From NCBI RefSeq assembly GCF_001426225.1, contig NZ_LMRT01000013.1, positions 438,577 through 502,576 of the forward strand: a stretch of 64,000 nt of DNA, read 5' to 3'. Made by a program: the position numbers and the translations under genes. Every line of letters starts with the position of its first letter. Position 1 is the stretch's first letter. Positions 55,413 through 64,000 of the stretch are shown one piece after another. Below the pieces are notes generated by a model. That model saw nothing but the letters and a program-made list of their open reading frames with translations, did no database searches and had not been told where the DNA came from. The DNA is from Allobosea sp. Leaf344. Lineage in GTDB: Bacteria; Pseudomonadota; Alphaproteobacteria; Rhizobiales; Beijerinckiaceae.

Positions 55413-56890
55413 TGCGGGTGGCGCAGCTCGCCGGCGAGGCGGATTTCGCCGGCTGGCGGGAGCAGGCGCGGCTTCTGGCCGGGCAGGGCGTTCCCGCCGC
55501 TGAGGTGGTCTGGCAGGTCGGCGGCCAGGCCGCGGATCTGTTCGCGGAGGCGCCGGCCTCAAACGGGGCGGTCGAGACCAGGGCGCTGCGCGTTCCCGCG
55601 GCCTTCCCGGCGCTGGCCGAGCAGGTGATCTGCCACAGCGATCCGCAGCGTTTCAGCCTGCTCTACCGGCTGCTGCTGCGCCTGCAGGACGAGCCGCAGC
55701 TGCTCAAGGTCGCGACGGATCCGGATGTGCATCGGGCGGATGCGATGGCCCGCAGCGTCCGCCGCGACATGCACAAGATGACGGCCTTCGTCCGGTTTCG
55801 CGAGGTGACGGACGAGGATGGCGGGGAAGCCTTCATCGCCTGGTTCGAGCCCGAGCATTTCATCGTCGAGCGCGTCGCCTCCTTCTTCGTCAAGCGTTTC
55901 GCCGCGATGCGCTGGTCGATCCTCACCCCGCATCGCTCGCTGCATTGGGACGGGGCGCAGCTGCATGTGCTGCCCGGGGCGAGCCAGGCGCAGGCGCCGA
56001 CCGAGGATGCGATGGAGGCCTATTGGCGGACCTATTACGCCAATATCTTCAACCCGGCGCGGCTGAAGGTGAAGGCGATGAAGGCCGAGATGCCGGTGAA
56101 ATACTGGCGGAACCTGCCTGAGGCCTCGCTGATTGCTCCCCTGATCGCGGGAGCCTCCCGCCGCGCGCAGGAGATGGTGATGACGGCGCCGACACATCCG
56201 CCCGAGCGGCATCTGCGCCAGGCGGCGAGGAGCGACACGGGCCAGGACGAGGCGCGCGAGGCGCAGCAGCGCGGCGAGGCTCCGGTCGCGAGCTGGGCGG
56301 AGGCGGCCGCCGCGGCGCGGATCTGCACGCGCTGCGACCTCTACTGCCACGCCACGCAGACCGTCTTCGGCGAGGGCCCGCTATCGGCGCCCGTGATGTT
56401 CGTCGGCGAGCAGCCGGGCGACCAGGAGGATCTGGCCGGCAAACCCTTCGTCGGGCCGGCGGGGCAGCTCTTCGACCGCGCCATGGCGCAGGCGGGGCTC
56501 GACCGCAGCCGTGCCTATGTCACCAACGCGGTGAAGCATTTCAAATTCCAGCTGCGCGGCAAGCGGCGCATCCACCAGAAGCCCAATGCCGGCGAGGTCA
56601 AGGCCTGCCGCTTCTGGCTGGGGCTGGAACGGGACTTCGTGAAGCCGCAGCTCGTCGTCGCGCTCGGTGCCACGGCGCTGCACGCGCTGACCGGCCATTC
56701 CGGCTCGCTGATGTCGATGCGCGACCGCGATCTTTCGCTCGATGACGGCACCCGGCTGCTGGCGACTGTCCACCCTTCCTATCTGCTGCGCCTGCCGGAT
56801 CCGGAGGCGAAGCAGCGCGAGATGGCCCGCTTCATCGCCGATCTCGACCGCGTGGGCGAGGTCGTGCCGGCGCTGCGCCTGGCCGCCTGA
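55412..56890 (+). CDS. DUF4130-UdgX fusion, uracil-DNA glycosylase superfamily
   Basis: 492 residues in two parts. Residues about 80-255 are a DUF4130/probable DNA-metabolism domain (RRDMHKMTAFVRFREV, EPEHFIVERVASFFVKRF, RTYYANIFNPARLKVKAMK). Residues about 300-480 are a UdgX domain: motif GEQPGDQEDLAGKPFVGPAG, iron-sulfur Cys in CTRCDLYCHAT, and the loop RGKRRIHQKPN with His388. In mycobacterial UdgX the His of KRRIH forms a covalent bond with the deoxyribose after uracil removal. Its ATG shares one base with the radical SAM stop. Confidence 0.92.
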   Translation: MRVAQLAGEADFAGWREQARLLAGQGVPAAEVVWQVGGQAADLFAEAPASNGAVETRALRVPAAFPALAEQVICHSDPQRFSLLYRLLLRLQDEPQLLKVATDPDVHRADAMARSVRRDMHKMTAFVRFREVTDEDGGEAFIAWFEPEHFIVERVASFFVKRFAAMRWSILTPHRSLHWDGAQLHVLPGASQAQAPTEDAMEAYWRTYYANIFNPARLKVKAMKAEMPVKYWRNLPEASLIAPLIAGASRRAQEMVMTAPTHPPERHLRQAARSDTGQDEAREAQQRGEAPVASWAEAAAAARICTRCDLYCHATQTVFGEGPLSAPVMFVGEQPGDQEDLAGKPFVGPAGQLFDRAMAQAGLDRSRAYVTNAVKHFKFQLRGKRRIHQKPNAGEVKACRFWLGLERDFVKPQLVVALGATALHALTGHSGSLMSMRDRDLSLDDGTRLLATVHPSYLLRLPDPEAKQREMARFIADLDRVGEVVPALRLAA

Positions 56891-57022
56891 ACGGCGTCGC
56901 TCGGCAAAAGGCCGCTCGGTGAAACCGGCGGAGATCCGCATGGCCGCTCCTCTCGCCTGCGGATTGACGGCCCGCGCGCGAGCGTGTCCGCTGCCCCTCT
57001 CGAACGGCCGACGGGGTGAGAG

Positions 57023-57784
57023 ATGATCGGGGATATCGCGGGCAAGCGGGTGCTGGTGACGGGCGCGTCCTCCGGGCTCGGGGCGCATTTCGCGCGGCTG
57101 CTCGCCGGGCAGGGGGCGCGGGTGGTGGCGACGGCGCGGCGGCTCGACCGGCTGGAGGCGCTGGCGCGCGACTGTGCCGATCTGCCGGGCGAGATCATTC
57201 CCCTGGCGCTCGATGTCGGCTCGGTCCCCGCGATCGAAGCCGGGGTGGCCGAGGCCGGGGCAAGGCTCGGCGGGCTCGACGTGCTGATCAACAATGCCGG
57301 GATCGGCGAGACCGGGCCGGCGCTGTCGGTGACGGAAGCGCAGTGGGACGCGCAGCTCGACGTCAATCTGAAGGGCTGCTTCTTCGCCGCCCAGGCCGCC
57401 GCCAGGATCATGACGACGCAGGATGGCGGCGGCGCGATCGTCAACATAGCCTCGATCCTCGGCGAGCGCGTCATGGCGCGGATCGCTCCCTATGCGATCT
57501 CCAAGGCCGGGCTGATCCAGATGACCAAGGTGCTGGCGCTGGAATGGGCGCGCCATGCGATCCGCGTCAATGCGCTGGCGCCGGGCTACGTCATCACCGA
57601 CATCAACCGCGACTTCTTCGCGAGCGACGAGGCGGCGACGCTGATCAAGCGGATCCCGACGCGGCGGATCGGCGACCCCGAGGATCTGGACGGGCCGCTG
57701 CTGCTGCTCTGCTCCGATGCCGGCCGCCACATGACCGGCGTCGTCATCCCCGTCGATGGCGGGCATCTGGTGAGCGGGCTCTGA
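57023..57784 (+). CDS. SDR family NAD(P)-dependent oxidoreductase
   Basis: 253 residues. Classical SDR: cofactor motif VTGASSGLGAHFARLLA, NNAGIGE, catalytic Ser in IVNIASILGE and YxxxK in YAISKAGLI. Ends with a typical GGHLVSGL. GGGGTGAGAG precedes the ATG. Substrate unknown; no close functional tie to the UdgX pair is visible. Confidence 0.88.
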   Translation: MIGDIAGKRVLVTGASSGLGAHFARLLAGQGARVVATARRLDRLEALARDCADLPGEIIPLALDVGSVPAIEAGVAEAGARLGGLDVLINNAGIGETGPALSVTEAQWDAQLDVNLKGCFFAAQAAARIMTTQDGGGAIVNIASILGERVMARIAPYAISKAGLIQMTKVLALEWARHAIRVNALAPGYVITDINRDFFASDEAATLIKRIPTRRIGDPEDLDGPLLLLCSDAGRHMTGVVIPVDGGHLVSGL

Positions 57785-57838
57785 CGGAACGGCGGTCTTG
57801 CGTTCGGGGACGCCGCACGGATCGAGACCGCCCGCCAG

Positions 57839-59254
57839 CTAGGGCAGGATCTCCTTCAGCCGTAGCATCGAAATCGTCTCGACCTGGGCGAGCGCCGTCT
57901 CGAACTCGACCTCTCGGGTGCTCTGCAGCCGCGTCTCGAAGGCCGCGACGATCTCGGCCTTGCTCCGCCCCTTCACCGCGATGATGAAGGGAATGCCGAA
58001 GCGCGCCTTATAGGCCTCGTTCAGCGCGGTGAAGCGGGCCCGCTCCTCTGCGGTCAAGCGGTCGAGCCCGGCGGAGGCCTGTTCATCGGTGGATTCCGGG
58101 GTGAGCTCCCCCGCCGCCGCGAGCTTCCCCGCGAGATCGGGATGGCCGCGCAGCAGCACGGTCTTCTGCTCCAGGCTGGCGCCGCGCATGATCGCGACCA
58201 TCGCCCGGTGCAGCGCCTCGCGCCCGTCATGCTGCGGGCCGAGGCCGGCATCGAAGGTGGCGGCGGCGATCCAGGCGGAATTCTCCCAGATCCGGCCGAA
58301 CACCTCGACGAACAGCGCACGCGGCATGCGGGACGGGCGATAGCCGCCCGCCGGCGGATGGTGGCGGATCCAGTGCCGGGCGATATCGAGACGCGTCGCG
58401 ACCCACACCGCCTCATGCTGCATGACGTAATCGAGGAAGCGGGCCAGAGCGGCGGCGCGTCCCGGCCGGCCGGCGAGGCGGCAATGCAGGCCGACCGACA
58501 TCATCTTCGGCGCCGTCGCCCCCTCGGCATAGAGCGTGTCGAAACTATCCTTGAGATAGGCGAAGAACTGGTCGCCGCTGTTGAAGCCCTGCGGCGTGGC
58601 GAAGCGCATGTCGTTGGCGTCGAGCGTGTAGGGCACGGCGAGCTGCGGCCCCTGCGGCCCTTCTAGCCAATAGGGCAGGTCGTCGGCATAGCTGTCGGCG
58701 GTGTAGAGGAAGCCGCCCTCCGCCATCATCAAGGGCGTGGTGCGCTCGGAACTGCGGCCCTGATAGAAGCCGAGCGGCCGCTCCCCGGCGATCTCGCTCT
58801 GGATGCGGATCGCCTCGAGGATGTCGGCGCGCTCGGTCTCGGCCGGCACGTCGCGGTAGTCGATCCATTTCAGGCCGTGGGTCGCGATCTCCCAGCCCGC
58901 CTCTCGCATCGATGCGGCGATGGCGGGATAGCGCTGCAGGGCGCTCGCCACGGCGAAGACGGTGACCGGCAGGCCGCGCTCCGTGAACAGTCGCCACAGC
59001 CGCCAATAGCCGGCGCGGGAGCCGTATTCATAGATCGATTCCATGTTCATGTGGCGCTGGCCGGGCCAGGGTGCCGCGCCGACGATTTCCGACAGGAACG
59101 CCTCGGAGGCGGCGTCGCCATGCAGGATGTTGTTCTCGCCGCCCTCCTCGTAATTGATCACGAACTGCACCGCGATGCGGGCATCGCCGGGCCAATGCGG
59201 GTGAGGCGGGGTGCGGCCATAGCCGGCGAGGTCGCGCGGGTAATCGGTCTGCAT
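57839..59254 (-). CDS. puuE: Bifunctional allantoinase (PuuE) - OHCU decarboxylase (UraD)
   Basis: 471 residues, two fused enzymes of urate degradation. Residues about 1-300 are a PuuE-type polysaccharide-deacetylase-like allantoinase (RIAVQFVINYEEGGENNILH, ATHGLKWIDYRDV, MMSVGLHCRLAGRPGRA). Residues about 305-471 are UraD (SRMPRALFVEVFGRIWENSA, HPDLAGK, FGIPFIIAVKGRSKAEI). UraD converts OHCU to S-allantoin, which PuuE opens to allantoate, so the fusion joins consecutive steps. It is 8 bases after hiuH on the minus strand. Confidence 0.9.
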   Translation of the reverse strand: MQTDYPRDLAGYGRTPPHPHWPGDARIAVQFVINYEEGGENNILHGDAASEAFLSEIVGAAPWPGQRHMNMESIYEYGSRAGYWRLWRLFTERGLPVTVFAVASALQRYPAIAASMREAGWEIATHGLKWIDYRDVPAETERADILEAIRIQSEIAGERPLGFYQGRSSERTTPLMMAEGGFLYTADSYADDLPYWLEGPQGPQLAVPYTLDANDMRFATPQGFNSGDQFFAYLKDSFDTLYAEGATAPKMMSVGLHCRLAGRPGRAAALARFLDYVMQHEAVWVATRLDIARHWIRHHPPAGGYRPSRMPRALFVEVFGRIWENSAWIAAATFDAGLGPQHDGREALHRAMVAIMRGASLEQKTVLLRGHPDLAGKLAAAGELTPESTDEQASAGLDRLTAEERARFTALNEAYKARFGIPFIIAVKGRSKAEIVAAFETRLQSTREVEFETALAQVETISMLRLKEILP

Positions 59255-59262
59255 CGTCGCTC

Positions 59263-59619
59263 TCAGCTGCCGCGATAGGTGGAGTAGCTCCAGGGCGAGG
59301 CCAGGAGCGGAACATGGTAATGCCCCCCTGCATCGGCGATGCCAAAGCGCAGCGGCACGAGATCGAGGAAGGCGGGCTCGGGGAGGGCGACGCCGGCGGC
59401 GCGGAAATAGGCGCCGATGGCGAAGCCGAGCTCATAGCTGCCCGGTGAGAAGGCATCGCCGGTCAGGAGCGGCGCATCGGTGCGGCCATCGGCATTGGTC
59501 GCGGTTTCGGCGAGGCGCTCGCGGCGTCCGTCGGGATGGATGCGGTCGAGCGTCACCGCCACCCCCGCCGCCGGACCGCCCTTCATCGTGTCGAGCACAT
59601 GTGTCGTCAGCCGTCCCAT
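59263..59619 (-). CDS. uraH: 5-hydroxyisourate hydrolase
   Basis: 118 residues. Transthyretin-like protein hydrolysing 5-hydroxyisourate to [24 protein letters not shown] is the N-terminal signature, GYFRAAGV-like core and the C-terminal YSTYRGS tetrapeptide (YRGS) are diagnostic. The ATG at 59619 gives the family's normal length. It is followed by the PuuE-UraD fusion and is divergent from puuD, so all steps from urate are clustered. Confidence 0.94.
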   Translation of the reverse strand: MGRLTTHVLDTMKGGPAAGVAVTLDRIHPDGRRERLAETATNADGRTDAPLLTGDAFSPGSYELGFAIGAYFRAAGVALPEPAFLDLVPLRFGIADAGGHYHVPLLASPWSYSTYRGS

Positions 59620-59829
59620 CCTGCCGATCCTGTCGTGAGGACGCGCCCCGTGGTCCGAAGCTTGCCTTGCGAAAGCCGGCAACCCTAGTCTGGCGCGAGC
59701 CGAAACCTCCACCCCGGATTCGTCCTTGTCAATCAGTGCCCGAAGCGATGGACCGACCTGCGCCCGCCGAGCCCGAGCCCGTGCCAATCTCGCGGTGCGG
59801 GCGAGGCCGCTGCCGGAGGCGGTCGCGCC

Positions 59830-61074
59830 ATGATGGAAGCCTATCTGCTGGAATGGGGCGGGATGCTGCTGCGCTGGCTGCATGTCATCACCGCCATCGC
59901 CTGGATCGGATCCTCCTTCTTCTTCATCCATCTCGATGCGAGCCTGCGTCCGGCCGCCGACATCCCGCCGGGCGAGGGCGGGCGCGCCTGGCAGGTGCAT
60001 GGCGGCGGCTTCTACGAGATGCGGAAATATCTGGTGGCGCCGCCGCGCATGCCGGAGGAGCTGACTTGGCATAAATGGCAGAGCTACTGGACCTGGATCT
60101 CCGGCTTCTTCCTGCTGGTCTGGGTCTATTACCTGCAGTCGGAGCTCTACCTCATCGATCCCCAGGTGATGGCCTTGTCGCCGCTCGCCGCCGGGGCGCT
60201 GGGGATCGCGGCGCTGGTGGTCGGCTGGCTGTTTTATGACTGGCTGTGCCGATCGCCGCTGGGCCGGAACGAGGTCGTGCTCGGGATCCTCGGCTTTTCC
60301 TATGTGGTCGCAGCCAGCTACGCCTTCGCCAACGTGTTTTCCGGGCGCGGCGCGCTGATCCACACCGGCGCGCTGATGGCGACGATCATGACCGCCAATG
60401 TCGCGATGGTGATCATGCCCGGACAGCGCAAGGTGATCGCCGCGCTGACCGCGGGCGAGCAGCCCGATCCCAGGCTCGGCAAGCGGGCCAAGCAGCGCTC
60501 GACGCACAATAATTACATCACCCTGCCGGTGCTGTTCCTGATGCTGTCGAACCACTACCCCGTGACCTATGCCAATGCCGCGACGATTCCCGCTCTGGTC
60601 GCGCTGGTCATCGTCGCCGGGGCGCTGATCCGGCATTTCTTCAATATCCGCCATGCCGACCACGCGAAATCGCCCTGGTGGACCTGGGTCGTGGCGATCC
60701 TGGCCCTATGGCTCGCCTTCTGGGTGGCCATGGCCTCGTCTCCCGGCGGGCGCGAGCGGCTCGGGTTGGCGCCACTGCCGGAGCGCCGGCCGGTGATGCT
60801 GGCCGGATTGACGCCGCCGCCGGACGAGGTCGCGACGATCGTCACCGGCCGCTGCGCCATGTGCCACGCCCCGGAGCCGACCTGGCCGGGGATGCAGATC
60901 GCGCCCAAGGGCGTCTGGCTGCACGAGCCGGCGCTGATCGCGGCCCAGGCGCGGGCGATCCGGACCCAGGCCGTGATGACCCACGCCATGCCCCCCAACA
61001 ATTTGTCGGGCATCACGCCGGAGGAGAGGCGGGTGCTGGCGACGTGGCTGGAGGGAGTGGGCAGTAGGCAGTAG
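59830..61074 (+). CDS. puuD: Urate hydroxylase PuuD (membrane urate oxidase with cytochrome c domain)
   Basis: 414 residues. Makes 5-hydroxyisourate from urate at the inner membrane. About eight membrane helices with [20 protein letters not shown] and [17 protein letters not shown], then a C-terminal cytochrome c domain with CAMCH (heme motif) and an axial-Met region ([14 protein letters not shown]). ATG 59830 has GGTCGCGCC upstream; a Shine-Dalgarno is weak. The last residues (VGSRQ) are encoded in the heptad repeat that follows. Confidence 0.92.
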   Translation: MMEAYLLEWGGMLLRWLHVITAIAWIGSSFFFIHLDASLRPAADIPPGEGGRAWQVHGGGFYEMRKYLVAPPRMPEELTWHKWQSYWTWISGFFLLVWVYYLQSELYLIDPQVMALSPLAAGALGIAALVVGWLFYDWLCRSPLGRNEVVLGILGFSYVVAASYAFANVFSGRGALIHTGALMATIMTANVAMVIMPGQRKVIAALTAGEQPDPRLGKRAKQRSTHNNYITLPVLFLMLSNHYPVTYANAATIPALVALVIVAGALIRHFFNIRHADHAKSPWWTWVVAILALWLAFWVAMASSPGGRERLGLAPLPERRPVMLAGLTPPPDEVATIVTGRCAMCHAPEPTWPGMQIAPKGVWLHEPALIAAQARAIRTQAVMTHAMPPNNLSGITPEERRVLATWLEGVGSRQ

Positions 61075-61136
61075 GCAGTGGGCAGTCGGCAGTAGGTTTG
61101 CCCGACTGCCGACTGCCCATTGCCGACTGCCCCTTC
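61062..61136. repeat. Heptad-repeat long inverted repeat
   Basis: Units of GGCAGTN (N = A, G or C) run from about 61067 to 61098, then the complementary units (ACTGCCN) follow to about 61132. The left part with order G, C, A matches the reverse complement of the right part at about 22 of 24 positions, so the region can fold into one long hairpin. It overlaps the puuD stop. Confidence 0.8.
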
Positions 61137-61241
61137 CCCCCCCGTTCAGTTTCGGTTCAGCTCCCGCAGCGCATCACCTGTTCACGATATCGCGATTGCG
61201 CCAATCCCGGCGCGGCGTGGGATGGGACCGGGGGGTCCGCT

Positions 61242-63728
61242 TTGACCGCTCTCAGATACCGGGGTGCCGGCTACTGGCTGGCTGCCCTTGCCTTTCTCTG
61301 CGCCTGGACCGTGCTGTGCTGGCCGTGGCTATCCGGCGAGGTGACGATCCCCTTCGATGCGAAGGCGCATTTCCAGGCTCAGATCCAGTTCCTGGCCCAG
61401 GCGCTGCACAGCGGCCAATCGCCCTTCTGGACGCATAACGTCTTCGGCGGCTCGCCGCAGATCGCCGATCCGCAATCGCTGATCTTCTCGCCGGCGATCC
61501 TGCTGGCGCTGTTCACCCCCGATCCCAGCTTCCGCATGGTCGATGCCTATGTGCTGGCCCATCTGCTGGCCGGCGGGCTGGCGCTGCTGCTGCTGTTCCG
61601 CGATCGCGGCTGGCATCCCGCCGGCGGCCTGCTCGCGGCGCTGGTCTTCGCCTTCGGCTCCTCGGCGGCCTGGCGCGTCCAGCATGTCGGGCAGATCGCC
61701 AGCCTCGCCTTCTTCGCCATCGCGCTGTGGCTGACGATGCGGATGGTGCAGCGCTCCTCCCTGCGCTCGGGCGCGCTCGCCGGCATCGCCGCCGGTTTGA
61801 TGATGGTCGAGCCCGATCAGGTCGCGCTGCTCGGCGCCTATGTGCTGATCGGCGTGGTGGTGGGGCATTGGCTCTCGGGCGGCTGGGCCGCGTTCCGCGC
61901 GAGCGTCGCGCCCGGCGCCGTGGCGGCGCTGGCGGGGCTGTGCACCATGGCGCTGCCGCTGGTCTGGACCTGGCTCTTCGCCGAAGCGACGACCCGGCCG
62001 GCGGTGGATCTGGTCGAAGCCGGGCGGGGCTCGCTGCACCCGGCCTCGCTGCTGACCGCCTTCGTCGCCGATCTGTTCGGCGCGCATGACGCGAAGGTCG
62101 ATTTCTGGGGGCCCTATTCGCCGCATTGGAACGCCAGCGAGCTGTTCCTGTCCCAGAATATGGGGCAGGTCTATTTCGGCGCGCTGCCGGCCCTGCTGCT
62201 GATCGTGCCCGGCGCGAGCCGCGGCTGGCTGCTCGACCGGGGCATCCGCAGCCTGTCGGTGCTCTTCGTGCTGATGCTGCTCTTCGCCCTCGGGCGCTAT
62301 ACCCCGGCCTTCAGCCTGTTCTACCACTATCTTCCGGGTGTGAACGCCTTCCGCCGCCCGGCCGACGCCACCTTCCTGATCGGGGCGCTCGGCGCCGTGA
62401 TGGCCGGCTATGTGCTGCACCGGCTGTTCACCGAGGAGGGGCTGAAGCTCACCAAGCGCGATCTCGCCTGCGCCGCCGGGTTAGTGCTGGCGCTCGCCGT
62501 CACCACGGTGCTGGTGGCCGGGGAGCAGAACCGGCTGGTCGAGGCGCTGAAGCCGATGGCCGCCGCGACGATCTGGTTCGGCCTCGCCTTGGGGCTGGTC
62601 TGGGGCCTGGCGCGGCTGCGCAACGGCTTCGGGCCGGCCGTGGCGGCGCTGCTGGTCACCGGCGTCGTCGCCGCCGATCTCGGCGCCAATAACGGCCCCA
62701 ATGAATCGACCGCGCTGGCGCCGGAGATCTACGACGTGCTGCGCCACGACACCAAGAACGAGACGGTGCAGGTGCTGAAACGGCTGACCGCGCAGCCTTC
62801 CGGCTCGCCGCGGCGGGACCGGGTGGAATTGCTCGGCATGGGCTTCGAATGGCCCAATGCCGGGATGGTGCACGGTTTCGACCATACGCTCGGCTATAAT
62901 CCTTTGCGGCTCGCCGATTTTTCGGAGGCCGTCGGCACGCGCGACACCATCGCCGGGCCCGACCAGCGCAAATTCACGCCGCTCTTCCCCTCCTATCGCT
63001 GTCCGCTCGCCGATTATCTCGGGCTGCGCTACATCGCCTCGCCGGTGCCGATCGAGCAGGTGGACCGTTCGCTGCGCGAGGGCGATCTGACGCTCGTCGC
63101 CCGGACGAAACAGGGCTTTGTCTACGAGAATCCGCGGGCGCTGCCGCGCGTGCAGTTCGTCGGCGGCTGGCAGCTCGCCGATTTCGACTCGATGAAGACG
63201 GCCGGCCATTGGCCGGAGATCGATCCCCACGCTGTGGTGCTGCTCGATGCGGTGCCTCCGGTCGCGCTGAGCGAGGGCCCGGTCCTGGCGCAGGCGGAGG
63301 TGAAGCTGACCCGCTACGAGAATACCGAGGTCGAGATCACGGTGACCTCCGCTCTGCCCGGCTTCGTCGTGCTCAACGACATCTGGCACCCCTGGTGGCG
63401 GGCGGCGATCGACGGGGTCGAGACCGATATCCTCAAGGCGAACGTGCTGTTCCGCGCGGTGCAGGTGCCGGCCGGCTCGCACAAGGTGACGTTCAGCTTC
63501 AAGCCGGTCGAAGGTGCGCTGGCCGAGCTCAGGGATCTGGTCGATCCGCCGGTCGAGGAGGAGGTTCCCGTTCCTGCGCCCGTGACCGCGCCGGCCGTGG
63601 CCGGGCAGGGGGCGCCGTTCCGCCCGTCTCTCGCCGTGCCCTCGCGCGAAACCCTCGATTCCCTGCGGCTGGGCGCACCGCCCGTGCCGGCCGGCGACCG
63701 CCAGCAGGTCTCGTCGCGAGCCTTCTGA
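61242..63728 (+). CDS. YfhO family membrane protein (predicted glycosyltransferase-like)
   Basis: About 828 residues. Multi-pass protein (roughly 12 helices in the first 500 residues), with IPFDAKAHFQAQIQFLAQAL and HNVFGGSPQIADPQSLIFSP in the first loop, characteristic of YfhO/GT-C-type proteins, then a soluble C-terminal domain with FVVLNDIWHPWWRAAIDGVE and PAGSHKVTFSFKP, and a Pro/Val-rich tail. YfhO homologues modify cell-wall or lipoteichoic polymers in Gram-positives; here the role is unknown. No ATG in frame except inside the repeat, so I used TTG 61242 (LTALRYRGAG); uncertain. Confidence 0.72.
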   Translation: MTALRYRGAGYWLAALAFLCAWTVLCWPWLSGEVTIPFDAKAHFQAQIQFLAQALHSGQSPFWTHNVFGGSPQIADPQSLIFSPAILLALFTPDPSFRMVDAYVLAHLLAGGLALLLLFRDRGWHPAGGLLAALVFAFGSSAAWRVQHVGQIASLAFFAIALWLTMRMVQRSSLRSGALAGIAAGLMMVEPDQVALLGAYVLIGVVVGHWLSGGWAAFRASVAPGAVAALAGLCTMALPLVWTWLFAEATTRPAVDLVEAGRGSLHPASLLTAFVADLFGAHDAKVDFWGPYSPHWNASELFLSQNMGQVYFGALPALLLIVPGASRGWLLDRGIRSLSVLFVLMLLFALGRYTPAFSLFYHYLPGVNAFRRPADATFLIGALGAVMAGYVLHRLFTEEGLKLTKRDLACAAGLVLALAVTTVLVAGEQNRLVEALKPMAAATIWFGLALGLVWGLARLRNGFGPAVAALLVTGVVAADLGANNGPNESTALAPEIYDVLRHDTKNETVQVLKRLTAQPSGSPRRDRVELLGMGFEWPNAGMVHGFDHTLGYNPLRLADFSEAVGTRDTIAGPDQRKFTPLFPSYRCPLADYLGLRYIASPVPIEQVDRSLREGDLTLVARTKQGFVYENPRALPRVQFVGGWQLADFDSMKTAGHWPEIDPHAVVLLDAVPPVALSEGPVLAQAEVKLTRYENTEVEITVTSALPGFVVLNDIWHPWWRAAIDGVETDILKANVLFRAVQVPAGSHKVTFSFKPVEGALAELRDLVDPPVEEEVPVPAPVTAPAVAGQGAPFRPSLAVPSRETLDSLRLGAPPVPAGDRQQVSSRAF

Positions 63729-63792
63729 GCGCCGGCGCGGGGCTGCTCCGGCAGTCCCGGCGCGCCTCGCTCACAGCCGGCGCTTCGCCTTC

Positions 63793-64000
<208 letters not shown>

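Noticed and set aside
61062..61136. CRISPR array or tandem-repeat element
   Set aside because: Units are 7 bases without spacers and read as a hairpin; no cas gene is near.

Overview
This is a GC-rich (about two thirds G+C) chromosomal segment from an alphaproteobacterium, most likely Hyphomicrobiales (Rhizobiales) and possibly Bosea or a close relative. The order-level call rests on a circularly permuted two-piece tmRNA gene beside an alpha-type sspB, an hflK-hflC-DUF2065-degP block, leader-peptide attenuators ahead of ilvB and leuA, and betaine-lipid btaA/btaB genes. The genus is a guess from overall gene content and was not tested. I saw no phage, insertion sequence, CRISPR array or plasmid function. 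Nearly everything looks like core or shell chromosome.

Layout. 1-7.7 kb: btaA (cut by the window start) and btaB for a phosphorus-free betaine lipid, a hotdog thioesterase, a D-lactate dehydrogenase-like flavoprotein and a large AsmA-type envelope protein. 7.8-10.8 kb (minus strand): ssrA, sspB, fumC and two small genes (DUF4169, ribbon-helix-helix). ssrA specifies the degradation tag that SspB delivers to ClpXP. 10.9-12.8 kb: thyA, a GNAT acetyltransferase and folA, which join dTMP synthesis to dihydrofolate recycling. 12.9-17 kb: hflK, hflC, DUF2065 and degP, for membrane and periplasmic proteolysis, closed by a strong terminator. 17-20.3 kb: serB and miaA back to back, then a PAS/GGDEF protein.

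20.3-27.1 kb: branched-chain amino-acid synthesis. A leader-peptide attenuator precedes ilvB. An Asp/Glu racemase-like gene and a glutathione transferase sit between ilvB and ilvN. A TetR regulator with a palindromic candidate operator lies just before ilvC. 27.2-31.8 kb: small membrane proteins, a DedA protein, a three-gene SsuABC-like ABC importer and a small lipoprotein. 31.8-36.9 kb (minus strand): M3 peptidase, Nudix protein overlapping an EEP nuclease, and pdxY. 36.9-40.5 kb: leuA behind a Leu-rich leader peptide, a nucleobase permease and tRNA-Lys(CTT). 40.7-45.5 kb: PilZ protein, ion channel with a zinc ribbon, proline-rich small protein, M20 peptidase and an orphan SF2 helicase. 45.5-53.7 kb (minus strand): glgP-glgX-glgA-malQ for glycogen turnover.

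53.8-57.8 kb: a small membrane protein, a radical SAM protein coupled by a 1-base overlap to a DUF4130-UdgX fusion (a poorly understood predicted DNA-repair pair and the best candidate here for unusual biology), and an SDR oxidoreductase. 57.8-61.1 kb: urate catabolism (puuE-uraD fusion and hiuH, divergent from puuD). This covers urate to allantoate. A heptad-repeat inverted repeat lies at the end of puuD. 61.2-64 kb: a YfhO-like membrane protein and the C-terminal end of a ferredoxin-NADP reductase. Start codons were chosen from ribosome-binding sites and conserved N-termini. Several are TTG or GTG.
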